This document shows positions 9,340 through 20,689 of a stretch of DNA of 64,000 nt, piece after piece. The notes below the pieces were generated by a model. The model saw only the letters and a list, made by a program, of their open reading frames with translations. It made no database searches and had not been told where the DNA came from. The DNA is from Micrasema longulum. Its lineage: Eukaryota; Arthropoda; Insecta; Trichoptera; Brachycentridae. Position 1 is the first letter of the stretch. Every line of letters begins with the position of its first letter. The position numbers and the translations under genes were made by a program. The stretch is taken from positions 1 through 64,000 of the forward strand of contig JAGVSM010003972.1 of NCBI GenBank assembly GCA_022494885.1, read 5' to 3'.

Positions 9340-9449
9340 ATGGCGGAGACAATGCCGAGTCGTGTTGTGCCTTGTGACTTGTTACATGTAGCGACAGCAG
9401 AACACAAATTAATACCAACTAAATACAATGCGGCAAATCCAGATTGTAG
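9340..9449 (+). CDS. Candidate first coding exon, unknown protein
   Basis: ATG at 9340 sits in a strong context (CCAAAATGGCGG). The frame runs 36 codons, MAETMPSRVVPCDLLHVATA ... NAANPDC, to a donor TAG|GTAAAC at 9449/9450, leaving two bases of a split codon. The peptide is balanced in composition, unlike the AT-driven frames nearby. The acceptor at 24216 supplies the one base needed to complete the codon, so splicing 9449 to 24216 is phase-compatible, but that link is only inference. An in-frame ATG at 9265 would extend the N-terminus by 25 codons. Function unknown. Confidence 0.4.
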
Positions 9450-10620
9450 GTAAACAGATCACTGCCAGATCAGATACGAATAGTATAACAGGCCTGTCAA
9501 AATATACAGAATAGCCTCAAGATCACATCTGTGGGGAATTACTTTATTGAATAATTATATACGATCTGATATGTTTAAAAACATTAATTTAACAAAATAT
9601 TATAGATTTGCAAGCATTCATTAATTTCGAATCAAATCGCCGATATTTGTTTCATTATAAACTAAAAAAAAAAGGTTTAAGCATTGATATTTTTATGACG
9701 ATTAAAGACCAAGCTGCCAATAAGGAAGTTCGATGCGAAGGGAAATCAGATTTAAGTTTCTCAAAAATGAATTACTATAACTCTATGAACTCATACAAAC
9801 ACGAGTTTACAATAACCAATCAATTATAGCGTTGTTGTTGTGATAGATTTTCGGTTTCCGGGGCAGCTGATTTTCGACGTTTTGCGTATTTTGAAATTTA
9901 GCGGGTACGGGATTCTACTTTTAAACGTCAGAAAAACTTTCCGACTTGAACTTGTGACGTCGTGGGCGGTGTAATTTAGAAGTTTCGGTGGGGATTTATA
10001 AAATGACTAAACTTTAAAACATCATAGCGATGATAATACGATACATTAAAAATTTCGGCTTAGTTTGCTAGTCTATTAACAAATAAAAAAGTCTAAAAGA
10101 AACTACTGAACTATCTTATTATTGCAGTCTTAGTTTAGAGCAGACGGACGGGTGGTGGCTAGTTAGTTTAATGTCCCGTACAAATGGATAAGTATTATCG
10201 TGTCGCTAGAATGTCTGGAGAGAAACTGAAATTGTGTAAAAATTCATAGTAGAAGAAAACATACGCTGGTAACAGGAAATAGCAAAATGAAAGTGAATGT
10301 CACAAAGGACTAACCCCAGGGATAGATGCTAGTATATAATATAATACATAATAGGTAGTAGGGATGATAGAGGGTGTTCATTTCGTGCGCGAGTTCGATA
10401 ACCCCAATTCATCGAAGTAACTAAGCGGATACGTAAAAAAACAATTATACAAACTGCTGTTCACTCAAATCCGTGATGCTTAAATTGTAAAACGATCGTA
10501 TAATCTACGAAAAAAGGCCCCTTTTTGACTTTTAATCGAGATTTGGAAATTCAAGAAACCTTTTAAAAGTAATAATCACACAATTTAAACGTATATTTTT
10601 ATTTCGCGTAATTTGTTGTT
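9450..10620. other. Unassigned, with a weak family B match at 9833-9990
   Basis: TGATAGATTTTCGGTTTCCG and CTTGTGACGTCGT near 9838 and 9949 resemble family B as seen at 58790-58855. The rest is AT-rich with no feature recognised. Confidence 0.35.
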
Positions 10621-11010
10621 CGTATAATACATGGATAATTTATATAGCGCCATTTTTGTGAAAATTACCTCAAGGGCGCTGTACAATAAATGAATATCCC
10701 AGCACGTTTTGCAGCTACAGAGCGCATGGACAATAAGAAATCTAGCCTCTATTTACATTTTGTTTATTTTTACAATGAAGTTTAGGGTTTTGGTGATATT
10801 TTAAAAAATGAAATTAAAAACAAATGTATAAAAACAGAAGTTAGATTACAACAAGTCTTGCAGCTACTGAGCGCATGGACGGTTGGAATTCTACACTCCA
10901 TTTACTAAATTTAGATATTTGATAGTTGATAACATTTACCTACTGAAGCTAGATTACAAATCGTCTTGCAGCTACGAAGTGCATGGATGAGTGAAATTCT
11001 AGCAACTTAA
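10621..11010 (-). repeat. Repeat array, family F (three CTTGCAGCTAC units)
   Basis: A leader, AGCGCCATTTTTGTGAAAAT ... AAGGGCGCT, can form a hairpin. It is followed by three diverged units, each with TTGCAGCTAC.GAGCGCATGGA, near 10711, 10858 and 10966. The same leader and three units occur at 14770-15140, a unit at 50083-50120, and leaders at 24404 and 44877. The leader at 24404 lies in the 3' UTR position of a minus-strand LINE, so this is probably a repeated LINE 3' UTR. Confidence 0.65.
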
Positions 11011-11342
11011 AATTATCAAAAAATTTACAAAATAAACATTAAGCATTATAGTAAATTTTTTAAATGTTCATGCAAAAAAGTGATCACGATATATAGGAGC
11101 AATAATAGGTGTGTCAAAGCCCCATTAGCCTCAATAAAAAATAAATAAAAATACTCGATTTCGACAACAATTTCATCCAAATACTGATATGAGGAAGGTA
11201 TAACAGATATTAATGAATTGGGACGGATATCACATTTGATATTCTACCCTCAATACGAAGAGTTGAGGTAGATAATAAATGTAAACTTTAAATGGTGTAT
11301 TATTATTTGCGATTTTTATGACCATTTTCGTGGAAATCACTC
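11011..11342. other. No feature recognised
   Basis: AT-rich DNA between the family F array and the truncated LINE. Confidence 0.4.
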
Positions 11343-11363
11343 TTCTCTTACTCTCGTTTTTGG

Positions 11364-12180
11364 CTCTTCGCGGACGACAACAAAATTCTCAAAATAATTC
11401 AAACTTTACAAGACTGCTTCCTTCTTCAATCAGACATTAACTCTTTTAACCGATGGTGTAAAGTCAATAAATTAGAACTAAATATTAAAAAATGCAAAAT
11501 AATGTCATTTTATAGAACAAAACAACCAATTTCCTTCGAGTACCTATTAGAAAACTCCAAAATTGATGTAGTCAAGTCCATCAGAGATTTAGGAGTTGTT
11601 TTGGACTATAAACTGACATACAACGAGCATATAGATAATACAGTAAATAAATCACTGAAATTACTTGGCTTCATTAACAGAATATCCTCTGATTTTTACT
11701 AATGTCCGTACAATCAAAACTCTGTATTGCTCAACTGTTCGCACTCTTCTTGAATATGCCTCAGTGGTCTGGTCTCCATTCTATGTCAATCGCATTAATC
11801 ACATTGAATCAGTCCAACATCGCTTGCTTCGAAAAATAGCGTGGATGCTTGGACTAGAGAGAGATAATTATTCTTATGCTGAAATAGACTCAATGTTAAA
11901 TATTTCTAGTCTACAAAAACGTAGAACTAATTTTGACTCCATATATATGTTCGGCATACTAAATGGTATAATCGATGTTCCATCATTACTGGGACAAGTA
12001 AAATTCAATATCCCGACTCGTAGATTGAGAAACAATGAAGTACTGTTCATCGATCAGCATAGAACAAACTATGGCCTAAATTCTCCAATGACCCGCCTTT
12101 GTCGTATTGTTAACTCAAGACAGGATCTGGACTTTTTTGGTTTAAGTTTACAACGATTTAAACGAGCACTAAATAAATAG
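11364..12180 (+). pseudogene. LINE reverse transcriptase, C-terminal half, one frameshift
   Basis: The frame starts LFADDNKILKIIQTLQDCF, with FADD (11367-11378) the catalytic motif of RT. It continues through NRWCKVNKLELNIKKCKIMS, SIRDLGVVLDYKLTYNEHID and KSLKLLGFINRISSDF. A frameshift near 11700 moves to the frame reading TLYCSTVRTLLEYASVVWSP, NHIESVQHRLLRKIAWMLGL and SLQRFKRALNK, then TAG at 12178-12180. This is motif C, D and thumb order in CR1/Jockey-type RT. Only one frame break is needed, so decay is slight. Upstream RT motifs and the endonuclease are missing. Confidence 0.85.
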
Positions 12181-12308
12181 TCCAGATCTTGTCTCGATGT
12201 CCCTTATGTTTGTCAATGCTTCTTTCTTTTTTCTTTAAATGTTTTAAACTATTCTTTTATTGTAATATTTAAACCTTATAAATTGTATACATGGACAATG
12301 TCCGTTAA

Positions 12309-12309
12309 T

Positions 12310-12338
<29 letters not shown>
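12309..12338 (+). repeat. (AAAT)n tail of LINE
   Basis: Seven AAAT repeats close the plus-strand LINE, as expected for a non-LTR element whose 3' tail primes reverse transcription. Confidence 0.9.
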
Positions 12339-12340
<2 letters not shown>

Positions 12341-12454
12341 CCGTAAAAGGATACATGCGGAAAATGGGGCATTTCAAAAACAAAAACAGAAATATGAGTT
12401 TATAGAAAACAACGTTGAAATCGAGAACAGAAGTCAAGTGGGATCATCACTCTT

Positions 12455-12790
12455 GTACACATCAAACTAAGTGCACGTGCAGTGGGAGGCAGTATTGGCG
12501 GGGGATCGGAACTGTCGGTACTCCAGACTCTGGGCCGGTAGCTGGTGGCACAATGGTTGCGGGCTGAATGGCACTACGTGTCGCAGAGAATGAAAAGGGC
12601 GAGAGGCGAGAGATGAGAGTGTCTGCCGACGGTGATGCGTGATACAGCACACGAGCCTACGGTGAACTGTAGTCTCGCGTCACGTACCCCCGTCCTCGCC
12701 GCGACCCCGCCCTGCGTCCCTAGGGTAGGTAGTGCTATCATGTGTCACGCTCACCCAGTGTATTACGAACGACAGCAGTAGCTACCACTA
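12455..12790. other. CpG-rich island
   Basis: About 330 bp much richer in G+C and CpG than the flanks, with CCGCGACCCCGCCCTGCG near 12700. Both minus-strand frames are open for about 60 codons at 12462-12652, but the peptides are low-complexity P/S/H-rich and probably incidental. A possible donor, CCTAGGGTAGGT, lies at 12719-12730 on the plus strand. A promoter or first exon is possible, and strand is unresolved. Confidence 0.35.
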
Positions 12791-12941
12791 TCACATTCGA
12801 TGAGCAGGAAGTACGCTACGATATCACACTGTGAAGAATTCAACAAGGATTTATAGCGTTTGGAAATGTGTAGCTATACTGATACAAATTCAGCAATCGG
12901 GTAAGTTATAATTAAGCAGTATGGTGAAAATAATAAGACTA

Positions 12942-13105
12942 TCATCATCGTCATTTCCATATCCGGACCCAGTGGTGCATAGGGGTCTGCATTGGCATTC
13001 TTATCGCAGCGTATCGATATTATTTTCGTAGCATGGAAGGTAAGGTAATCAGTCTTACGTTTCAAGAACCAGTTCAGAGACAGTGAAATATTGCAGTGTT
13101 AAACT
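12942..13105 (-). repeat. SINE family S, 3' body
   Basis: Shares TGGTGCATAGGG, TGCATTGG, a CTTACGTTTCAAG block and GTGAAATATTGCAG with 18402-18545, 35903-36165 (which has a tRNA-like head) and 51637-51795. The CATCATCGTCAT end here corresponds to the (GATGAY)n tail of the SINE. Confidence 0.7.
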
Positions 13106-14769
13106 TGTTTTATTTCATATTATAAAAACATGATTCAATAAGACTATAAGCACACTAAAACTACATACTTATCGTATAAATTAAAAATTACATCAGCTCA
13201 AACCGATGGACGCTTCGATGCTGTCTGAAACGTTGGCAAGAAGGACGATTGATTGTTAAATTGCGTAAGTAAATAAAAAATCAATAACTATATACGGACA
13301 TTTAATCCATTTTTGTTTTAATATTTTTTATATATGTAAAAATAAAATAAAGTGTTCAGTAGACTAAAATCAGTGTTTGATTTCTAATATTATTAGTCAA
13401 AAAAAATATCATCCTGGTTGCATTTGAATGAGGGGTTACTAAAGGATTAGCTGGAATGAAATTAATTATATTAAAGGGATTTCTCCAACCTATTTGGTGG
13501 GGAAATATTAGGTAAATTATAGATATTAAAATAATAAATAGTATAATAAAGTTAAAACTCACGACATTAATAGCCCAGGAAAACGATTTTTATATACTGT
13601 TTTTTTTTCTAGCTATACACAAAAATCTAGATCATTTTAAGAATTTCAGGGAATTTTGGATGTGAACCTTTTCAGGAACTTCTCCCCATTCGCTTACTCG
13701 AAAAGGAAACCGCAGAAAACTTATTTCACGAGCAGCCAAACTGTTAATGTACATAAACAGACCAAATAGCAATAGTAATATTAATACTGGAAATGGGTAG
13801 TTATGTCGAGATTTACCAAAGGATCTTTAAGATGGCTTAAGAGTCCCTTGAGTTACTAGAATTGGCCCAAAGAGATTGAGTTTATTTGCTTTGATCGTTC
13901 ATTTTCTTCGATAGAATTCAAAGGATTAAAATAACTGATGGAACCATGTTGGCGAATGGTGAAAATATTATTATTAAAATAATATAAAATATAAATAACA
14001 CCACAAACGAAAAAATTCACAGATTTCAAAAAACATATTAATGAACATTTTCTATGATGTCAGTATATCCAGAAAAGCATGTTAAATTAGTTCATGCTTT
14101 TATTTGATTTTTTTACAATTACTTACTGAGATTTTTCATGTTGAATTGAAAGTTTCGACAAGCTCATGAATAATAAAATTAGTTTGTGAAAAGTCTCTCA
14201 AAGCTAGAGCGATATCTTTCAAAACAATAAAAAAGTTTATCCGAATGTTTTCTGGCCCGTCGAATAACGAGGACCAAGTTTTATCCAGTTGTATAATGGA
14301 ATTTACTTTGAATTTCAGTACTTTCGGTATCTACTCGTATTTCGTGTATTATTCCTGGTGTTAGCTGGTAGCCAATCGTTATTTCTTATGAAGAACTAGA
14401 TATCTAGTGGCTATATAATGTTTGGGAAAAGTAACGTACCCACAGAAGGGTCCCCTCTGGAAACCATGTTGGATGGTTAAGGATGACTGCTGTGGGAAAG
14501 TGGAGGATAGTCAACATACCTGGAAAAAAAACAGTAAAACCTATTTTAGATTTGATGACATATTTTTCATGCTGATAATTTTATTATGAATAGTTTACTG
14601 ATATTTGAAATAAGAAAGCTAACAATTGAGAAGTATAAATACAATGATTTAGTGCTATGATTTATTTCTTTAGAAATCATTGACATATTAATTATGTCAA
14701 TGTGTGAAAATGTATTCTGAAATCCATTCTTGGTAAAGCCTAAAGGCTGAAAAAGATTATATATATATA
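13106..14769. other. Long AT-rich stretch with nothing recognised
   Basis: Open frames at 13356-13562 and 14567-14830 (minus) are composed of AT-rich codons with no family features. No inverted repeats or repeats shared with the window were found. Confidence 0.4.
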
Positions 14770-15140
14770 TAAAGTTGAATAATTTATACAGCGCCATTTT
14801 TGTGAAAATCACCTCAAGGGCGCTGTACAATTAATAAATATCCCAGTACGTCTTGCAGCTACAGAGCGCATGGACGGTTGGGATTCTAGTTCCTCGTTTT
14901 CAATTAAGATCAATAAAAAATTATAACAGATAGGAGCTAGATTACAGGACGTCTTGCAGCTACAGAGCGTATAGACAGTTAGAAATTTAGCTCCCATTTA
15001 TACATTTTAAAAATTGACAAATAAATTTAGTGTATTAATGATGTTTAAAAAATAAAAAATATGTATAATAAAAGGAGTAAGATTACAACACGTCTTGCAG
15101 CTACTAAGCGCATAGAGGATTGGAATTCTAGACCCCATTT
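14770..15140 (-). repeat. Repeat array, family F, second copy
   Basis: Leader AGCGCCATTTTTGTGAAAAT ... AAGGGCGCTGTACA, then CTTGCAGCTAC units near 14850, 14953 and 15092, each followed by a GAATTCTAG- or AATTTAGCTCCCA-like block. Order and spacing match 10621-11010, showing that the whole array was copied as one sequence. Confidence 0.65.
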
Positions 15141-15356
15141 ACAAAATTAAGGTATTTCGACGAGTATATAATACACAAAAAATAGTAAATTAAAAAAAAG
15201 ACAAAGCAACGACAGTGTTATAAGTTTAAAAAAATTATAATCAAAGTCGAAAATCGAAAGTCTTGAATATCATAAGTAAAATAAGAAACCTTAAATAAAG
15301 AAATTAATTTCACAAATACTGATTTTATTACCGTACATTGTACATACATAGTTATT

Positions 15357-15427
15357 TACAACTCGTTAAAAATGGCCCTCAAAATGAAATATTTGGGTAA
15401 ATCATAAGAACGTAAATATTTCTTTTA
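15357..15427 (+). repeat. SINE family T tail fragment
   Basis: ACTCGTTAAAAATGGCCCTC and AAATATTTGGGTAAATCATA match the 3' part of the SINEs at 20690-20885 and 48255-48425. Confidence 0.6.
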
Positions 15428-16676
15428 TAAAAAAAAAACTTTAAAAAAATAATTGAACTACCATCCCAAAGTAATAATAATAATCAAAGTTTATTAACAA
15501 AAATAACAATTACTTTATCTACTACATATACACTTAGGAATTTACTATACAGTTTTACAATATTAATTTATTATTTAGGAATGTATTTTGAGTAAAATTT
15601 CCCTTCGACCTTTTTTTCCTTTTCCGAATTTTTCTCGACCTAAACCCTGTAACCAATTTTCAGTGCTTGCTGAATGTACATAATAACTCCATGGAACTAA
15701 TAATACGTGTTAGCATTTTTTAAATAACAACTCCAGCAGATCAAACATCTATCGTAAATATTAATTTATTTCTTCGTAATCAGATTTGGAATCAAATATG
15801 ATAAAAGCTCTGTTCGTAACTTTAGTTGTACGCACGCGCTCATAAATAAAAATCCGCAAATATTTTTAGGAGATTAGTACTAATTAGATATGATATATAT
15901 TTTTAATAACAAAGTTACATTTAATAACTAACAAACCAAAGTGAAAGAAAGCGTAAAAATACATGAAATAATGTTGATAAGTTACATGGCCGGTCTTGTA
16001 AGCACACGGATTTACAAAATAAAGTATTGAAATAACTAAATTCGGCAACGTTGTCTATGCAAGCACTGAGCTCCGGTCGTAGTACAAACAGCCCAATGAT
16101 TCAGCATAATGATGTTGGCAAGAGCAAGAGGCAGGATGTCGAGTGAAGGTGTTGTAACAAAGGCAAGTTCAAGGTGCTCAGAGTTTCGTCTGTACCGCAT
16201 ACGGTACTGCAGTCAACTGCCACACTGCTAGTGCTAGGCAGCGAACCTCTACCGCTTCGGGTAAACGACGCGCCTATCTTTATTAATTACTTATCCCACT
16301 TTTGTATTTTCAGTAGCTGTCATCAAAATCTAGAAACAAATCAAACAGTGGCGTTTTTTATTTTTATTCGTCATATGAGATCTGCCGCGATGTGCGGAGC
16401 CTGGAATCACTATCCATTAACCGCCAACTTATAACATGAGTCGCGTTATGTCTGTCAATGCAAGAGCGTTTGTAAACATAGTTAATGCTCATACGCGCAT
16501 GACTTAATCAAGATGGAATAGGATGGGGACAGGAATAAATGTTCAAAAACAGTTTTTAAACAAGCAGAATACAGCACGATTTTACTGAATAATACAAATA
16601 TAAGAACAAGTAAACATTAATCAGTAAGATATCATGGAATTTGACTATATACACACATGTGCATGTACAATGAATC
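15428..16676. other. Unassigned; GC-richer patch at 16030-16440
   Basis: An open frame of 86 codons at 16174-16434 has no known motif. The patch could be a host exon or promoter but has no convincing splice pair. Confidence 0.3.
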
Positions 16677-16729
16677 ATTTATAATAAATGATATTAAATA
16701 TTTGTATACAATCACTTGACGACTTTTCT

Positions 16730-16773
16730 ATGTCTACCGGTTTCGAGACGTACCCGTCTCTTCGTCAGGAAAC
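16730..16773 (-). ncRNA. Hammerhead-ribozyme-like motif, left arm
   Basis: Minus strand: CCUGACGA, stem II GAGACG-GGUA-CGUCUC, GAAACCGGUA, GACAU. CUGACGA and GAAA boxes are intact. Stem I has one mismatch, since UUUC replaces UGUC opposite GACA. Confidence 0.6.
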
Positions 16774-17183
16774 CAATTAAACCAACATGCAAAACCCACT
16801 ATACACCTTCACCATAGTTGTTGCACAAACATATAAAACCAACACGATATGCATTTTAAAAACCACATGCACTGATTAGGACAAACATGCCCCGATTAAA
16901 TTATTCAAATATTCTCTTTTTTGAGAATTAATGAAAAAAGTAGAGGGGATGGAGGGAGGGGATAAGCTTAATAGGTTTTATAGGGTGACTATTACAGTGG
17001 AACATCGTATAAAGGACTATATTGGAAGTTTGTTTGATTATTGATCAAAGGAACATTATTTTTTAAAGCTTTCCTAATGTGAAATATTTCCATATTATTT
17101 ACTTTTAACCCTTTATTGCATGAAAGATTTTAACTCCAGTATATTTATTAAAGTCATGTTGGTTTGCATGTTGGTTTAATTGG

Positions 17184-17226
17184 TGTCCTGACGAAGAGAC
17201 GCGTACGTCTCGAAACCGGTAGACAT
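17184..17226 (+). ncRNA. Hammerhead-ribozyme-like motif, best copy
   Basis: In order: stem I strand UGUC (17184-17187); core box CUGACGA (17188-17194); one unpaired A; a perfect six-pair stem II GAGACG-CGUA-CGUCUC; GAAA; self-complementary ACCGGU as a stem III able to pair between two copies; a GUA cleavage site; then GACA, pairing exactly with UGUC. This is type I hammerhead order. A very short palindromic stem III is known for PLE and retrozyme hammerheads and favours dimers. The extra A before stem II departs from the textbook core, and activity is untested. Confidence 0.65.
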
Positions 17227-17478
17227 AGAAAAGTCGGTAAGTGGTTATATACAAATATTTAATAACATTTAGTAAAATGTTTGACGACAAAGTTAACGCT
17301 TTAAATATTAAAAATTCTTTTTCATTATTAAAATGAAACTGGATCAATAGCCTCGATTATATTAATTTCAAAGCGCAATTTTTCTAGCTAACCGTTTAAA
17401 GCACATTTAAATTAATTACAAAACGATACCGAAAAACAGTATTGTTGGATTAAATTTTTGTAGCTAGCATTGTAAAAC

Positions 17479-17907
17479 TTGTTACCGAACGTTATCCATG
17501 CGAATCTAGTACTTTCATTTTTTAGAGAAAAAAAGCTACAAAATAAGCTCGTGAACGTACATTTGAAAACGTCACGATTACGTAAGAAGTATGAATGGAG
17601 TGAGACAATAAGCGCTAGCGTAACGAGCCTAGAAAGTAGGACATATTATTCCGTAACGTCGCCAATTGGGTACACTGCCCACGAGCTCAGCGGATCAAGG
17701 TGCACGCCTTTACTGATTGCGATTATTGCTATTTTTATTTTATTTCATCAACATGCGAAATTTGTAAATTTAGCATGCGAAATGCTGTTGTTATTCATCA
17801 TCATCATTACCTATAATGACAGTTTTAGTGACATCGACATATTACATTGTAAATACCATATTTTTATCACATCTGTTAAATACATTTTAAATTTATCTCC
17901 TGCTTGA
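17479..17907 (+). CDS. Unrecognised 142-codon open frame
   Basis: The frame is open for 142 codons with no ATG at its start. The N-terminal half is less AT-biased (KYEWSETISASVTSLESRTY, SPIGYTAHELSGSRCTPLL). The C-terminal half is hydrophobic (LLIAIIAIFILF, LLLFIIIITY) and could be read as membrane segments, but such segments are also the default translation of T-rich DNA. No family was recognised, and no splice sites or promoter were found. Length is moderately unlikely by chance at this base composition. Confidence 0.2.
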   Translation: MLPNVIHANLVLSFFREKKLQNKLVNVHLKTSRLRKKYEWSETISASVTSLESRTYYSVTSPIGYTAHELSGSRCTPLLIAIIAIFILFHQHAKFVNLACEMLLLFIIIITYNDSFSDIDILHCKYHIFITSVKYILNLSPA

Positions 17908-18070
17908 CTTTTAACTTTAAATTTGATTTTTAATTTTATCTTTCAATTTTAACTTTTTAATTTTAATTCTTAATTTTAACTTTAAATTTTAGCTTTAAAT
18001 TTTAATTTAAAATTTTAATTTTAATTTTAACTTTTGATTTTAATTTTAACTTTTGATTTCAAATCTTAAT
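17905..18070. repeat. Low-complexity TTTTAA/TTTAAA tract
   Basis: Repeated short words of the type TTTTAACTTT, AATTTTAATT and TTTAAATTTTAG, with no fixed period. Confidence 0.85.
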
Positions 18071-18401
18071 TTATACTTATTCATATATACATCTACTACC
18101 AGCATCTAATAAATTATTGTTGATTGTGAATTTTTACAAAGAAATTTAAATGTTCATGGAAGCAGAGAGAGAGGGAGGAAAGTAGAGTTGGAGCTATACA
18201 ATGTCTTCTCCCTTTTATGTACTTTTTATTAAATATTTATATTTTTACTTTTTTAGAATTCAATTATTTTTCCCCTCTTCTCCTGCATTCATAATAAATT
18301 AGTGTGAAATCTGTAATTGGTCTTACTTTTTTTAATTGTTCTTTTGTACCTTGTTTTATAAAAAGACTGTTTGATTTCCTTACTAAATAAATAAATAAAT
18401 C

Positions 18402-18535
18402 ATCATTCCCTTTCCGCACCTAATGGGGCATAGGGCACTGCATTGGTACACCAATTGCGGCGAATCTTGATGTTTTTTGTTACATGAAGTTACGATGAAC
18501 AGTCTTACGCTTCAGAAAGCTGTTGTTATTACCTA
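18402..18535 (-). repeat. SINE family S fragment
   Basis: CATCATTCCCTTTCCGCACC, ATAGGGCACTGCATTGGTAC and CAGTCTTACGCTTCAG match the body seen at 35903-36165 in reverse orientation. The tRNA-like head is not visible. Confidence 0.7.
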
Positions 18536-18539
18536 CTTC

Positions 18540-18910
18540 ATAACCATTTAATGCAGCGTGATGGAAATTTCTATCAAACAAAATTTTAAGGTATAATTAT
18601 TCAAAATCATCAAGAGTGGAGTATTTTTTGAGTCTGGCAATAATTTAGAAATTTCATATATGGATTTAAGAGAAATGAAAAATAGTATCCAACTTTTTGT
18701 TATAATTTATTCCAGTTGAAATTATGACCGCGCGTGTTTGTCATTTCTGAAGTTTCGCAAAGTTTTATATTCAAATTTACCAGTTACTTATAATATTTTC
18801 AAAGCAAAAAAAACATGAATGTTAGTATTCACACATATATTTATTTTATGTTAAAATATATTAAATTCAATAAAGTAATGGTAAATTATAGTATTATGTA
18901 AATTTACATC
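18540..18910 (-). repeat. Interspersed repeat, family H, inverted copy
   Basis: Reverse-orientation counterpart of 2130-2520, with GTGATGGAAATTTC, AAGGTATAATTATT, GACCGCGCGTGTTTG and AGTTTTATATTCAA in matching order. Confidence 0.6.
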
Positions 18911-20189
18911 ATGATTTTTTTTTTTAAATATACTTTTTACGACATCAGGATTTAAAAATTATTTTCCCCCAAAAGTACACATTAAAAAACAACATATAAC
19001 AATGTTTTTAATGCAAAAAGTCATGCATTTAAGTGTATATTATATTAGTAATTAATGAGATTTCACAATTTTTCAGAATCATTCGAGAAGATTCTTTTAA
19101 ATATCTTCCCGCGCCCCATAATAAATTGGAGTATAGGCTTTTTCTAATTTCTTTTTATTTTAATCGAGCAAATATAATTTTTTTGAGGATTATTGAAATT
19201 ATTTTCTACAGCAAAAATATATTATGATTCCATTTTTATGTACTTTTAGCACTTACTATTGGTAATGTAAATTCATTGTGGATTCGCAATAATGACGCTA
19301 ACTATGGCACCACTAGCTGGCGCGGGCGCATGGCGCTACTGCTAGTTTCTGATCGAAGCGACGGTTGCTGCGTGTAGTGTGTGGTGTGCAACGCATACTG
19401 ATTACTGGTCTATACTATTAGGTATTAGGTACTGCTAAAGCTGGACAACATTTTCGCCTAAAATATTTAGCTAACGTTTCGCCCGCCTTAGACAGTGGAA
19501 AATGTGCGATCTCTCGATGTACTCCACAAATATTTTTAAAATGATAACTTGTTGTGTATTTTTAAATGACAAAGTTTTTAAACTTAGGGTTAACCTGGGG
19601 CAAATCGACAGGGGGGCATACTGATACTTAGCAGGGACGTTCCGTCCATAGATACTATGGATGCGGCGCATCCCTTGAAAATTAATAAATAATATGAATT
19701 TTACAAAAAAAAACCTTATAAATACGAAATAAAACCTTCAAATATGTATTCCTAACATTCTCACTGAGGACATTCGGGTGCACGCGATTCAAACAATATC
19801 GTCAGTATACATACCTAACTACTAGCTTCATATGCGTATTTCCTATATCAACGTACGTACTGAATATCTAGATATCTTGTTCTTGATAGTATATGTTGTA
19901 TACGCGGGATGCTGCTTGTCATGTTGCGTCTAGTTCCCACAGCAATTGTCCAAATTTTCGCGCACGCGCTTTAGGTTCATAAGGTTTTAGATTTCTCTTT
20001 TGAGACTCGGAGAGATAAGAAGCAGCCAACTTGTATAATGCAAAGAAAAAACGACTCTAATAACGTTTATAATAAAGTTTGAAGTAGCGCATTATTGACA
20101 CTTGGCCCAAATTTAAGAACGATTGTCTCGGGTCTTGTTTTAGGTATTCTGATGTTTATATTGTTTATCTCCTTTTCACACCTACGGGA
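18911..20189. other. No feature recognised
   Basis: AT-rich apart from a GC-richer patch at 19290-19420. No frame with family features and no repeat shared with the window. Confidence 0.35.
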
Positions 20190-20345
20190 ACCGTCCTGGA
20201 AGCCCATCGATGGGGATCTTTCAGCTTTGTTCGGCGGAATTAAGGGACGCGGAATTGACGTTGGAGGAGGCGAGAGTGCTGGCTAACAATAAGGTCCCCC
20301 GGTGGCGTCTAGTGATGTCCACATGCTCCACTTAGGAGTGGAAAA
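20190..20345 (+). pseudogene. LINE C-terminal tail
   Basis: From 20216 the frame reads CSAELRDAELTLEEARVLAN, then RWRLVMSTCST and TAG at 20333-20335, followed by an AAGAAGAAGAAA run. The LEEA..LA.DR..WR pattern is the usual C-terminus of several arthropod LINE RT proteins. About 40 codons survive, and frames upstream are broken. Only the tail of the protein is present, so the clade cannot be given. Confidence 0.55.
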
Positions 20346-20689
20346 AGAAGAAGAAAATATGAAAATTTACTGCTTCTCCTCTAGACGCGCCTGTGTTCCG
20401 TCAATTTATTAAATGTCAATTATTAATTATTATTATTACTCTGATGGACAATTTTTAAAGGGTATTAAATACAATTTGAGTAAACCTACTAAAATAAGGA
20501 TCATGATGGTTTTTTGTTAGCATCATTACTGATAAAAGTCACTGCACGCGCCTGATACTTGGCTAATGTTTTGGACCCTCTCTTCTAAATCTTGCCGAAA
20601 GTCAGCATTTTTTAAATGTAAAATCACACATAATATACTTACTTGCTAATGCTATAAAAATCAATCGGCAGACATCGGGTGTTTTAATA

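Larger units (their letters stand above)
11343..12338 (+). mobile_element. 5'-truncated LINE, CR1/Jockey-like, with FADD box
   Basis: A fairly young non-LTR copy that begins just before the RT catalytic motif C and ends in an (AAAT)n tail at 12309-12338. The coding part is 11364-12180. Loss of the 5' end up to this point is typical of incomplete target-primed reverse transcription. Confidence 0.85.
16678..17277. mobile_element. Foldback element with opposed hammerhead-like motifs (family D)
   Basis: Arms of roughly 150 bp at 16678-16885 and 17155-17277 are inverted copies of each other. They share TTAAATATTTGTATA, TCTATGTCTACCGGTTTCGA, CGTCTCTTCGTCAGGA and AACATGCAAAACCCA. The central 270 bp has no coding frame and includes CAGTGGAACATCG, which resembles a pogo end. 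The same arrangement occurs at 61316-61657, so it is a repeated structure and not a chance inversion. The best parallel is the inverted terminal repeats of Penelope-like elements. Confidence 0.7.
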
